Shown here: piece by piece, positions 1 through 11,730 of the stretch
Numbering within the stretch: position 1 is the first letter of the stretch
Layout: every line of letters starts with the position of its first letter
Assembly: GCA_030247855.1 (NCBI GenBank)
Contig: JAPDRN010000132.1
Coordinates: 1 to 64,000, forward strand
From: Knufia peltigerae
Lineage: Eukaryota > Ascomycota > Eurotiomycetes > Chaetothyriales > Trichomeriaceae
DNA length: 64,000 bases
Direction of reading: 5' to 3'
Notes under the pieces: generated by a model
The model's input: the letters and a program-made list of their open reading frames with translations, nothing else
Database searches by the model: none
Told to the model about the DNA's origin: nothing
Translations under genes and position numbers: made by a program

Positions 1-1257
1 CCCCCCCAATTTTCTTCTTTGTTGGCTTGCCCGCGCATTCCTGGGGGCGCCCCCCCCCCAACAGAAGAGAACCCTTACAAACGTCGTAAAGCAACGCGGC
101 GCAAAGGTTTCCACCCCTTGGGGTACTCTCTGCCCCGTGCGACAGCGACACTGGGTGTTGTTGAGAATGATGCTCACACACGCGCGCTCAGGTACGACAA
201 GGTTGCTGTTTGCTGTCTAGCACGGTACAGAAAAAGGCGGGTATCACGCTAGGGCTCGATCCACGAACCCAACAGTCAAGAACCCATGTCCGAAACATCC
301 CTACGACAGAGAGGAAGGCGCTGCCATCACAAGCCATGAAGATTGTTGCCCAAAGCAACAGAGAACCAAAATCCTCCCTCTAGACATCAAATGCAGACCG
401 ACGCCTGGGCGGTCATGTATGACGGTCAAAGAAGCCGGATGGATTTCAAATCCGGCGGTAACGATGGTCACAGATCACGGCATGGCGATGGGGCGACATT
501 GCACTCCACGGCACAGGATTGATGTTGTTACGTCGGGCGGAGAGAAGGAAAGGAGAAACGGGAACCCAATTGACAAGAAAAGAGAATTCTTGATCGGTCA
601 AGACGAGACATGCAGTTCAATTGAAGTCCAAGCAAGAGAAATCTCTCTTTGGAGGGGGAGAAAAACAAATGAAAAAGTCCATCCCAACCTGCACAAGGCA
701 GGACATTAACACTATGTACACACAACCTTCCCTCTCTCCCAAAGACAGGCAAGGTCAAAAACCAGCCCACACTGCCCGCAGGAGATGGAGGTCCCTTATA
801 CAAGTAGAGAGAGTTACATAAACAAAAAGACTCGCAAATCATTCGGGGCATGGCTTTCGTTTTCACCCGTTCGCCTGATCGTACGATAACAACCTCCCAT
901 TTCCACGGCCAAAACCTCTTTTCCTCGCGCCTCTCGAGAGAGAAACAAGGCTTGGTCGACGGAAAAATAAGAAACTCACCCTCCGAGGCAGAAAATGTCG
1001 CCACGTCCTTTGATGCCACTCGATCCAATAATGCAAGATGTTCACACCTGTGAACCCATGACGGTGCTTTTTGCTCCTCCCCCGGCCACCCGGATTTCAG
1101 AGATTGCCCGCCGCTCATGCACAAAGGAGAGACTTGGAAACGCCAAACCGAGATGCCCACCCTACGTCCTCTGTATTGTCACATGCACTTGCAAAATGAA
1201 GAGATATGCTGCCAACGCCGATTTCTTTGAAAATGCGTAACGTTTGCAAAAGGTTAA
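1..1257. other. Intergenic / set1 3' flank
   Basis: No convincing gene is visible here. Open frames on both strands have no recognisable domain, unlikely composition and no good splice partners. The stretch lies downstream of the set1 stop codon and runs off the window's left edge, so it may hold the set1 3' UTR and part of a neighbour's flank. Confidence 0.5.
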
Positions 1258-4200
1258 TCAGTTGAGGAAACCCTTGCAAACCGCCGAGCCACATAGACAG
1301 GGTATACGATCGTCATTGTTGATTTCGCGCTCGAATTTGTAGTCGTAAGTCAACTCTTCGTCTACCCAGAGGTTAGCATGTGACTTTTATCCTCAGATGA
1401 AACAGGAAAACTCACCTTTCTCGATGTCCCTGAGAGCATAAATGACAATTCGCTTGGTGCCGCCTACCCGAATGATCTTGGCCGTGCAATTGGGGTTACA
1501 GCTGTGGTTGATGAAGCGAGCAATTCCTCCCTTCTTGGTGGCGTCCACAACGGTGCCTTCGTCAATACGGAAGAGGTAACTACTGCCAATTCCACTTTCT
1601 GTGTATTTGATTTCCCGTAGATCGGCAATTTCCTGTCTGATCTTCTCTCCGACGTATTCGATGATCATTTCGCTGGCTTGAATCCGCTCCAGGGAATATA
1701 GACCCCAGTTGTGGATTGCAGATCTGGCAAACTTGACTGGCTTCTTGCGTTTTTGGAGTTGATTGAAACGCAATACATCAGCATCATCACCCATCGCCTG
1801 TAGCAGTTCTCTCTGTCGGTCCAAGTCTTTGACGGTGCGTCTGTCGTCTGCTCGTTTACCACGAGAGGATGCCTTGGGCAACTCCACGACAGTTTTGACA
1901 GCAGCAGAAGGGTCTTTCTTGGCTTCGGCCTCACGTCTTTCCCGTGCTTTTTGTACCTTGATACGATGAGGCAAGTATTTCGACTTCTCGGACTCGAGAA
2001 TCTTCTTGATGGGCTCGGTTCTCGCGGAACCTGATGAGTTGGGCACATAGTACCCATCGATGGGTGGCTGCGTACGCAAAGCTCCAGGTTGCATCCCTGG
2101 TTGCAGATTTCGGATTTGCTCTTGCTTCCATGCCCAAGCCATAGGATCTCCAATGTTCATTGCCAACTTGGATTTCAGTGCTGAGGCGAGATGTTCCAAG
2201 TCCTCAGCGTCGAAAAGACTGGCCTGCCATCCGCGGAGATCTGGAAGAATGTCTTCATCATCGTCGACAGTAGGTAATGGCTCCTCCGCAGACACCCCCC
2301 ATTCAACTTCAGGTCGCCATTCTGCTGCTTCAGCGAGAGCTTCTTCCTCTTCAGCGTATTCCAGAACATTGTCCACAACTTCGGCCGCTTCAGCTTCAGC
2401 TTGTGCTTGTCGGAGAGCTTCTTGTTCTTCGAGAATCTGTTTCTTTGTCTTCTTCTTGGGCTTCGGCTTCTTAACGACGGGCTTTGGTACGTCCGACTCG
2501 ACTTCTGGAGTACCCTCAACAGGAGTCTCTGCATCCTGCATCTTGACATCGTCGGAATCGCCGCGCTCCAGATCAGCTCTGTCAACGCCGAAAAGCTCGT
2601 CATCGGCCTTTTGACGCTTTCGAGCTTCAAGTTCCTTGACTAACCTCTTGCGCTTTCTCGAAGAGGGAGACATCTCGTAGATGCTCCTTTCAAGCTTGGA
2701 AATGATGAGATCCTCTGCAGTTGTTTTGTTCTCAACTTCTTCCTTGACCACACTATCTCCCATCTCGGACTCCTCCCGTGCGTGAAGTCGGCGTTTGGCT
2801 ATCTTGCGTAACAGCTCATCTTCATCGTCAGACATTGATGTCATGCTCATGCGACTGGCAGGGCGGCTCTCCAGATCCTCAGTGTCCCTGGTAATGGAGG
2901 TTCTTTGCTCGTCGTCTGAATCCTCATCATCGTGAAACTGGGCCAGCTGGTGGAATAAAGATCGGACATTGTGTCTAGCCTGAGGGACCTTTCTTCTCTC
3001 GTCGCGAAACCCGACCATTCCTCGCTCTGTGCCTGGCTTCTTACCAATCTTGGGAAGGGACAAGATATTGAGATTCTTTCCGCTCAGCGGCCGTCGATTC
3101 ATCATACCCATACCTGATCGTGAATCTGGTGTCCTTGATCCCTCATCGGTAAGCATAGATCTCCTCGGCCCTTCAGGATCGTCTATACCAAGAGCTCGCC
3201 GCCGCTCTGAGTGCCTCTCTGGGTCAAGATACTCGTACAGAGTTGGAGCAGCTATTCTGGATTTAACATCCTCCAGAAGCTTATCCCGGAGTTCTTGAAT
3301 AACCAATTGAACGACGGCCCGCGAGGGATCCAAGTCCCTAGCTCGCTGCCGCTTCTCTTCTTCGAGGTCCAGATCATGTTCCTTTCGCAATCGGTATGCT
3401 TGCTTGGAATACACAAAATCAACTGGCCCTGTAGGAGTTGGTAGAGGTTGCTCGCTAGAGCCGAGGGCTTTGGGGTTGCCATTAAGATGTAGCTCCAAGT
3501 TCATCACATAAGTGAACAATGGCTGCATATGACACCCGTGGAAGACTTTCTTCGCTTCCATCTGTCCGTTTCGTGATTGTTCGAATGTGACGAAGTATCC
3601 CGTCTCATCACAACGGACATCGCGCCAATCGTACATTCTTAATCGCTTCTTCAGGTGAGGAATTGTGGTGGGCATGACGGGCACGTAGCAGTGCGCGATG
3701 AAGATGTAGGGTATCTTCAGAGTCTCGGCAATCGGCGTGTTCTCAACAAGTGATGCTCCCCCCGTGGGTTTGGCTAGAACCGGTGGAGTCGGCTTGGGGG
3801 CAGTCGGAAATGGGGAGTGTACCACGGGAGGCGCATGGAAAGTTGGCTGAGGTCGAAGAGTAGGCTTTCCTGACGGGCCTTTTGGAGCAGTTGGAGGTGG
3901 TCCAGTCGACTTTGCGAAGCCTGCTATCGGTGTGGTAACCGTAGGGGTCGAAGGAGACGGCGAGGGCTGGGCCCGCGCCTGGTTTGTGAAGCCACTCTCT
4001 TTTCGGTGCAGGGCGATCGCTTTCTCGACCAGCTTCTCCGTTACAGAGCCATCTCGATCAATGGCTATGTGCACTGTCTTCAGGCCTATTCTCTGTCCGC
4101 GTTTCCCTTCCAAATATGCTGTTTTTGCGGCAAGGACAGCGGATATCGGCCCTCCACCTTGGAACGAAGCGCAGTCTTGATACTCGATACTGCATATGCC

Positions 4201-5154
4201 CAAAAATCGTCCTGTCACTGGGTCTGTTCTGTTATCCATATCGCCAATCTCTCCGAAACTCGAGAACAAAGCGCTGATTTGGGAGAGAGGCGTCATCGGA
4301 TCAAAACCCGTAACCACCACTGTGGTGGCCGGAGGAGGGGCTACTGCGGTGACATTGTCGGGCGTCCATGATCTAAGGTTGTATGGTGCGGGTCGAAATT
4401 TTGATTTTCCCTTTCCTATAGCGCCTTTCGTGTAGTTAGGTATTGCCAGACGTGGATCAGGTGGCTGAAAATTGTCATCGGCTTTTCCCCCAAACTCTTC
4501 AAACTGCGCTTTCATTTTTCGCTTGTCTTTGGAGCTTAGATTCCTATCTAATTCGGGGTCGTAGGTGCATTTCGTTCCTTTCGAATGAAGAGTCGTGTCT
4601 CGCGCCGTCCTCCGGTGGGCGGGAGGGGTATGAAGGGGTGTCATCGAGCCCGGATGTAGAGAGGACGTAGCAATATGTCCATTTGCGCTCAAGTGTGAGT
4701 TGTTTTCAATCACGGGGCTCATCGACTTGCCGTTTGGAGGAGAATCTGAGTTTGTGAGAGGGGTGAGGGTCGTGAATTGGATGTGGTTTGTGCCAGACAT
4801 AGTTGCGGCGGCGGTAAGAGGAGCGCTGAAAACCGAAGAAGCGGTACTCGACGAGCTCGCAGAACCGACACCATTGAGAAGATCGCCCTGAAACTGGCCT
4901 GCTTCCTCCTGCGTAAGAGTGTTGCTGGCAAGTTTGGCTAAGGTGTCCTGCTTCGCGACTGAATGTGATGTTTGACCTGGAGAGATCAAAGAAGCCTGAA
5001 CAGGGGCGAAATCTGTCTGCGCATCTTTCGTAGAGTCGTCGCGATCGGTGTGCTGGGTTTTGTCGGGCTCTGGCACCTTTGAAGATTTTCGTTGTATGAC
5101 GCTCGGGGCGGTTGGGAAAAACTCAGCGAATTTGTTGCCCGGCGGGCGCGACAT
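1258..5154 (-). CDS. set1: Set1 histone H3-K4 methyltransferase (COMPASS catalytic subunit)
   Basis: The gene has two coding exons, 5154-1416 and 1361-1258, separated by a 54-base intron, giving 1280 residues. Set1 methylates lysine 4 of histone H3 in the COMPASS complex. Domains in order are a disordered Ser/Pro-rich N-terminus, an RRM (about 275-365), the Set1-specific second RRM-like domain (about 485-560), an acidic/basic linker, the N-SET region (about 1000-1110) and the SET domain (about 1130-1255) with RFINHSCNPNC. The small last exon supplies ELTYDYKFERE and the post-SET cysteines (CLCG...C) and ends in GFLN, as expected for Set1. Splicing joins G from exon 1 with AC to make Asp in the EKDEELTYDY stretch. 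The first ATG in frame is at 5154; an in-frame TTG lies just upstream. The identification is firm. Confidence 0.96.
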
Positions 5155-6527
5155 ATCCTGAATCAATACCCAAACGACGCGATCATCTTTGCACAGATGC
5201 TCCTATGTCTATCACTCAAAGCCAGAGAATATGTTGAGCTGAAGGTCGCAGCGCGATGATTTGCAGAAATTTGGTCGCAGGCTGGTTGCTAACGCGTCGG
5301 TGGACGTCAAGGGGATTTCTCAGGACCAGCGCAGGCTGCGATATCAGGACGGTGAGGAGAGTTCGGGGCGATAAAGTAAGATCCAACACTTCACGGGCCT
5401 CAAGTACGAGGGTTCCGATGGGTATTGAAGAGTTCGAGGGGGAAAGATGTGATCTGGACACAGCTTCGTCGGCGTGCTGAGGCCCTTTCTTGACAGCGTC
5501 GATTGCGGTAGGCAGCCTTGGCACTCTTGAACGCGCTCGAGAGAAAAAGCGCAGGCAGACGGTGGTAGATTTATAGAGACGACGAACATTCCTCACGATC
5601 CTCTCGAACCAGCGGTATTATTATCTTTTATGCCTAGTCTACCGCTGCGCTTTATTACTGTTGTATCTGTTTCTTCCCGGCTCTTCAATATTGCACATTC
5701 AAGGAGGCTCATTACCTGCGAAGAGGGGGAGTATTGCATGGAACTGTGTCATCCTTTGTTTCTGGTTATACGACGAATCTACCCGTGTGACAATTATTTC
5801 CAAACTTGATGCCAACTCTTGACGCCTGTAGATCGCTGGAAAGAAGGAGGATGACCAGGCTGAGCATGAAATCTCATTGTAATGTTCTTGGCCGCCGGTC
5901 TACATTTCGATAGTAGGAGGCTCGAATGGCTGCCTACGTAATCTCCGGTATGTCTCTTGCACGAACTCTCGGCCGTCGCTTGCTCCATCCTGGAGGGTGG
6001 AAATGATGATGGAGCTGGGCGAGAGATGGGTATAGCCGGACCAGGACGAGGAACTGGATTTGACGCTGGTTTGAAGCAGTCGACAGGGACATTCAACATG
6101 CTCAATGACGGATGAACCCTTACCATTGCACAGTTCGCTTGAAGGAAGGTCTCGGGAGGCTCCTTATTTGCACACAGGGTGAATCTACCACGGTAGGTAT
6201 ATTTGAAAAATCGGCTCGATGGGCTTGGAGAAGATATGGACAGATAAGGTAACTAACTAGGTAGGTAGAACTTTTCATGGGAGCCTGTGATTGGCCAACT
6301 GAGTGATGTCACGATTCTCTACTAGACTTGAGAACTGCTGGCACTCGTACTTAACAGTACATGCACGGCAGATGAAAATCAACAAGTCAATGAATGATCC
6401 GTACAAGTGGCTACCTCCCTACCTAACACTAGCAGTACAAGTATTGCACGAACTCCTCTATGGTTCAAAAAACTTCAGTGTTCTTTACTTTGCTTCGTAG
6501 TTCAGCTTTACCTGGAACTCCTACAAG
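5155..6527. other. Divergent intergenic region set1 / dehydrogenase
   Basis: This is the upstream region of both set1 (-) and the dehydrogenase gene (+). It contains short AGGTA/TACCT-rich tracts near 6250-6275 and 6410-6425. A 110-codon minus-strand frame at 5794-6126 begins with ATG, but I cannot support it as a gene. Confidence 0.5.
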
Positions 6528-7495
6528 ATGCCTTTTCCTTACAAGAAAGTGGTGGTCATTGGCGCCACAAGTGGTACGTTATCACATCCTGGATTCTTGT
6601 GCACAGCCGCAAGCAGAGGCGGGTTGGCCTGTAGTGTACATCGGGAAATCTAGAGCGTGGCAATCTTCCGCCTTCGTTCAACGCTCACACTCGAAACAGG
6701 CATTGGCGAGGCGTTCGCTAATCGATTGGTCGATGATGGCACGTTTGTCATTGCCGTCGGACGTCGAAAGGAGAATCTTGAAGCCCTGGTGCAAAAACAT
6801 GGTCATGATAAATGTCAAGCAGTGCCGTTTGATATTACCAAGCTGGAGTCTATTCCGCACTTCGCAACAAACATCGTAAATACCCATCCCGATGTTGATT
6901 GTGAGTGATCATTGTTCTCTCAAGGTACTTCTTGCATTGACAGATCTTGAAACAAGGTATTATCCTCAACTCGGGCATCCAGAGAAAGACAGACTTCAGC
7001 GACCCCGATTCGATTGACTTGGATTCGGTGCAGCTCGAGTTCAACACCAACTACACCGCTCACCTGGCCCTGACCAAAGCCTTCTTGCCCTTTCTGCAGA
7101 AAAAGTCGACAGAGACAGCATTGGTTTACATTACCTCTAATCTGGCTCTGGTTCCAATTCTGCGCTGTTCAAACTATTGTGCTTCAAAAGCAGCACTCCA
7201 TCAGTGGATCCTGTGTCTGCGAGAACAGTTGAAGAAAACCAAGGTGAAGGTCATCGAGATTTTTCCCCCTGCGGTTCAGACCGAGCTTCACGACGAGAAG
7301 CATCAACCAGACATCAAGAACGGTCGACAGATTGGAATGCCTCTGGATGAATTTACTGAGGAAGCATACTCTGGATTGGTCAGTGGCAAGGATCAAATAC
7401 CCGTTGGAATGTCAAAGCGTGCCTTTGACGGCTTTGAAGTAAAACGGCAGGAGGCCTTTGCGCATATGCTGAAAATCATGGGCTCTGGACCGTAG
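6528..7495 (+). CDS. Short-chain dehydrogenase/reductase (DltE-like)
   Basis: There are three exons, 6528-6573, 6700-6900 and 6957-7495, giving 261 residues. It is an NAD(P)-dependent Rossmann-fold oxidoreductase of the classical SDR family. The first intron interrupts the cofactor motif ATSGIGEAF (TGxxxGxG). The second interrupts the segment leading to LNSGIQ, which matches the NNAG-type motif of the DltE-like subgroup. The catalytic Ser lies in YITSNLA, and Tyr and Lys in the YxxxK motif NYCASKAAL. The second intron (gtgagt...acaag) is chosen because it restores DCIILNSG; another acceptor nearby would break the motif. It is a typical length for a single-domain SDR. The substrate cannot be read from the sequence. 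Confidence 0.88.
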
Positions 7496-8906
7496 AGTAT
7501 ATTCGTTAGTTCCTCTAAGCTGGACCAAGTGTCGACAAACTATTTCGTGCGATGGTCCGTACACGTTGAGTGCCCCCCTATTCCGTCTTCCTTGGTACAG
7601 TATTCTTGTCCGAACCACGTATTTTGGGCAGGGTGGGCCACTGGGGCCGATATCTGAAACTGGGCGCAAGTCGATCTCTATTGGGGGCCAAGGTGTCTCA
7701 GAAAGCGACACAGGCGAATTGGTGGTGACGTCTCACTCGTCATCCTTGTCAGGGGGAGGCTGACGGGCAATCCAACTAACAATACTGAGTACGAGTATAA
7801 GTAATAAGAATACGGAATACGGAGTACAAATGACATACACGAACTTCTATTTTAGGATTCAGCTGGCAACAGTATGTGTTGTGGTCATGTCTACATACGG
7901 AGTACAAGCGCAAGAATTCCTCCTTTCCAAGGGGCCAACGTCTAGAACAGTGCAAGGTGAGCTTCCTATCTCTATCAGAATCATTAGAACGGCAATACTG
8001 AATTTTTCAATGCCTGGGCCCTCGCTGGCATCAATAATGAAGATTTTGAAAGTTCTAGAATGTGCGAATATCGATTGCTTTGGCCAAGGCGAGTGGTACA
8101 AGGAGCGAGATCTGTTTCAGCACGATGGCGATTCTCTAAGAACTAGCATAATTGTGAACGGGACCAGCAGGATCGGTGAACGTGCTGATTCTTGTATAGT
8201 TGCTAGACCAGCTCTAGGCTTGATGAGCGACAGCATTATCGTCGAATTTTCGGTCTGTAGCGAGTAGAATACTGTGTGCAGTGTGGCTAATGAGCTCTGG
8301 CCTTCGCGTAAAGAGGCTCTAGGTGAGCGCCAGGACCACCAGATCCTCGCACAGATGCCTCTGTTCGCACTCCGTGGTCCGAAAAATAGTGCCACAAGGC
8401 CGTTTGCGGTTGTTCGGTACCTGCCAAGGTTCACATGGCGGTTGCTGTGCAGGGCCGCAGTGACCAATTGATGACTAGAGTGGCTTGCGGATGCTTTCTT
8501 TGTATGTCTTTGCTCACCGAAGGCGTCTCAGCCCCGTTCGAAACGTTGTCAGCACCTGAGGAGGTAAACCCGTCCTACGCTCCTTACAATAACAATAATA
8601 ATAACACGACTTGTCCAGAGAACCACTTTCTTCTTACTACGAGATCCTTCTCTCCATACTCCGTAACCCTCCCTGTTCTGTTGCACACTCGCTGTCGAGT
8701 GAGTCGATCTTTCTTCGTGCAGTTCTTTGTTGTCGGATCCTTTCTTCAACCTCAAATACCTCAGGGCAATACCCTTTGTAAGATTCCAAGCCATTGGGAC
8801 TACCTTAGGCTCATATCCAGGCCAGAAATACTTTCTATCGTTGCTGTATACCCTGAGCCTTCCTGAGCAGTGTCGGTTTTCGACAATTGTCCAGTAATCC
8901 TTCAAG
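7496..8906. other. Intergenic region upstream of gfa1
   Basis: No supported gene. TACGGAGTA occurs at 7818-7826 and 7896-7904, and its complement TACTCCGTA at 8657-8665. A plus-strand frame from 7830 starts with a hydrophobic stretch, but it has no homology I recognise and poor continuation. The last few hundred bases should hold the gfa1 promoter and 5' UTR. Confidence 0.5.
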
Positions 8907-11225
8907 ATGTGGTATGTCGACCACTTGAATCCCGTGGAGCGCAGGCCATACTGACAGCGACCAGTGGCATCTTTGGCTACATCAACTACTTGGTAGAGAA
9001 GGACCGCAAGTTCATCCTCGACACATTGCTCAATGGTGAGTTCTACAGCCACTCTGCATGGAACATTTGCCCTCTGACGCACCCTCCGCAGGTCTCTCCC
9101 GATTAGAATACCGAGGTTACGATTCGGCCGGTCTAGCAATTGACGGTGACAAGAGAAATGAAGTCTTCGCTTTCAAAGAGGTGGGAAAGGTGGCAAAGCT
9201 GCGGGAGATGGTGGCAGAGTCAGGTGTCGACATGACCGCGATCTTTGACTCCCATGCTGGTATTGCCCACACCCGTTGGGCAACCCACGGTCAACCATCA
9301 AGAACAAACTGTCATCCTCACAGGTGAGCTCCAGTGGCTGATAGTTTGAGATAGTTTGTCTGACCTGTGAGAAGATCTGACCCCAAGTGGGAGTTTGCTG
9401 TTGTCCACAATGGTATCATCACAAACTACAAAGAACTCAAGGCGCTGCTCGAGGGCAAGGGCTTCAGATTTGAAACTGACACCGACACCGAATGCATTGC
9501 CAAACTTGCAAAGTTCCTCTACGATGCCCACCCAGACATCGATTTCACCACTCTCGGAAAGGCCGTCATCAAGGAACTCCAGGGCGCTTTCGGTCTCCTC
9601 ATGAAATCCGTCCATTTTCCGTCGGAAGTGATTGCGGCTCGAAAGGGTTCTCCTTTGGTTGTTGGTGTGAAGACACAAAAGAAGCTGAAGGTGGACTTCG
9701 TGGACGTTGAATACGAGGGAGACGGTGGTGCTCTGCCTGCGGAGAGGGCAAATCACAACGTGGCGCTGAAGAAGAAGGCTCCGGGTCTCCTGTCACCTGG
9801 CGGACACCTCGCGCCCCCAGACAAGTCTCTACTCCACAGATCGCAGTCTCGTGCCTTCTTGTCCGACGACGGCATGCCTCAACCTGCCGAGTTCTTCCTG
9901 TCATCGGACGCCTCAGCCCTGGTTGAACACACAAAGAAGGTTCTCTACCTTGAGGATGATGACATTGCTCACATTCACGATGGCCAGCTCAACATTCACC
10001 GTCTTACAAAGGACGACGGCACGAGTAACGTTCGTGCCATTCAGACCATTGAACTCGAGCTCCAAGAAATCATGAAGGGCAAATTCGACCATTTCATGCA
10101 AAAGGAAATCTTCGAGCAACCAGAGTCTGTGGTCAACACCATGCGTGGTCGTCTGGACGTCGCAAACAAGAGTGTTGTTCTGGGAGGTCTCAGACAGTAC
10201 ATGAGCACCATCCGCCGATGCAGAAGAATCATCTTCATTGCTTGCGGTACAAGTTACCACTCGTGTATGGCCGTCAGAGGTGTTTTTGAGGAACTTACAG
10301 AAATTCCAATCGCGGTCGAGTTAGCTTCGGACTTCCTTGACAGACAAGCGCCAGTCTTCCGCGACGATACTTGTGTCTTCGTCTCCCAGTCTGGCGAGAC
10401 GGCAGACTCCTTGATGGCTCTGCGGTATTGCTTGGAACGTGGTGCGTTGACCGTTGGTATCGTCAACGTTGTCGGCTCCTCGATCTCCATGCTCACTCAC
10501 TGTGGTGTGCATATCAACGCTGGACCCGAAATTGGCGTTGCCTCAACCAAAGCCTACACGTCCCAGTTTGTCGCCATGGTCATGTTTGCCTTGTCACTTA
10601 GTGAAGATCGTGCCTCCAAGGCCCAACGCCGGGCCGAAATCATCGAAGGCTTGGGCAAGGTCAGCGAGCAGATCCGCGAGATCCTGCAACTCAACGACTC
10701 AATAAAAGAGATGTGCGCCAAGTTCCTTCAAAAGCAGAAGTCGCTTCTCCTGCTCGGCCGTGGCAGTCAGCATGCTACTGCTCTTGAAGGTGCACTGAAG
10801 ATCAAGGAAATTTCCTACTTGCACTGCGAAGCAGTCATGTCAGGTGAACTCAAGCATGGTGTTTTGGCTCTTGTCGATGAGAACTTGCCAATCATCATGA
10901 TTCTCACTCGCGATGACATCTTTGCGAAGTCACTGAACGCATATCAACAAGGTGAGCATGATTATATTTCGCCCGAACTAGTGAACAGAACTAACATTGC
11001 ATAGTCATTGCTCGTAATGGCCGCCCAATTGTCATCTGCAACAAGGACGACCCTGAATTCCCGCCAACCAAGACCGAACGTATCCAGGTTCCAAAGACCG
11101 TTGACTGCTTGCAAGGTCTCCTGAACGTCATTCCATTGCAGCTGATCGCTTACTGGCTCGCGGTCGCAGAGGGATTGAACGTCGACTTCCCACGAAACTT
11201 GGCCAAGTCTGTTACAGTCGAGTAA
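8907..11225 (+). CDS. gfa1: Glutamine--fructose-6-phosphate aminotransferase
   Basis: The enzyme makes glucosamine-6-phosphate from fructose-6-phosphate and glutamine, the committed step towards UDP-GlcNAc and chitin. There are five exons, 8907-8911, 8965-9035, 9092-9323, 9375-10951 and 11005-11225, giving 701 residues. The first coding exon is only ATGTG; it joins TGGC to give MCGIFGY, placing the nucleophile Cys2 of the class II glutaminase domain (about 1-310, with EYRGYDSAG and HTRWATHG). Two SIS sugar-isomerase domains follow: CGTSYHS and SQSGETADS in the first, and GRGSQHATALEGALKIKE in the second. The C-terminus is KSVTVE, as expected for the family. A Ser/Lys-rich insert around 215-260 resembles the regulatory loop of eukaryotic GFATs. 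The identification is firm. Confidence 0.97.
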
Positions 11226-11730
11226 GCTGTGTTTGGTGCTTGTTGAGGATTTTAGCAATTGCATTGTCTGTTGTGTCCCCACGTCCGTTCATGCAGCGAT
11301 GGAAAAGGAATTTGGCGTACAGCCGGGTGTTTCTGGTAGACATTCACCGAGAACTCCTTGAAAGGACATGTAGAACTACATGGAGTTACTGGCGTAATTA
11401 GATGAGAATGAGTATGAGACGATGATCTTTTCAGCATTGTGCACGCTACGGCGTAATATTATTCATACGAGCCTACTGAAAACCGCGGAGAGACTCAGAG
11501 GGTCTGCAGTACCTCTGACCATGAGGCTTTTAGCAGGAAACGTCTAGGCTTTACGAGGCTGAGTTCACAAGGCTGAGTTGGAGACAAAATCGGGGTTACA
11601 GCGATTGAGAGTAACTCCGTACTATATTGTCCTCTTCAACTACATTGTGTTTACCTCAGGTGTATCAGGCTTGTTCTTCTTCCCATTGACTATTGTTCAG
11701 AGCCCGGCTGATGTGCTGAAATGGCTGATC
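11226..11730. other. Intergenic region gfa1 - gpi10
   Basis: It holds the gfa1 3' flank and gpi10 upstream sequence in tandem orientation. A frame is open from 11578 into gpi10 without an ATG before 11731, so that stretch is more likely 5' UTR. Nothing else is recognisable. Confidence 0.5.

Noticed and set aside
233..300. tRNA-like B-box (GGCTCGATCC)
   Set aside because: No matching A-box or acceptor stem could be folded around it.
528..1160. 210-codon minus-strand frame
   Set aside because: Composition is Cys/Ser/Phe-rich and patternless, there is no domain, and it overlaps other random frames.
5794..6126. 110-codon minus-strand frame with ATG
   Set aside because: Pro/Ser-rich and without domain, signal peptide or conserved pattern; ATG is followed at once by a donor-like GTAAGG, so its meaning is unclear.
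7830..8267. 145-codon plus-strand frame with a hydrophobic start
   Set aside because: The leader is weak, the body shows no family and no consistent splice model; it spans TACGGAGTA copies typical here of intergenic DNA.
8549..9139. 196-codon minus-strand frame
   Set aside because: It is antisense to gfa1 exons 2 and 3 and is explained as a shadow of that gene.
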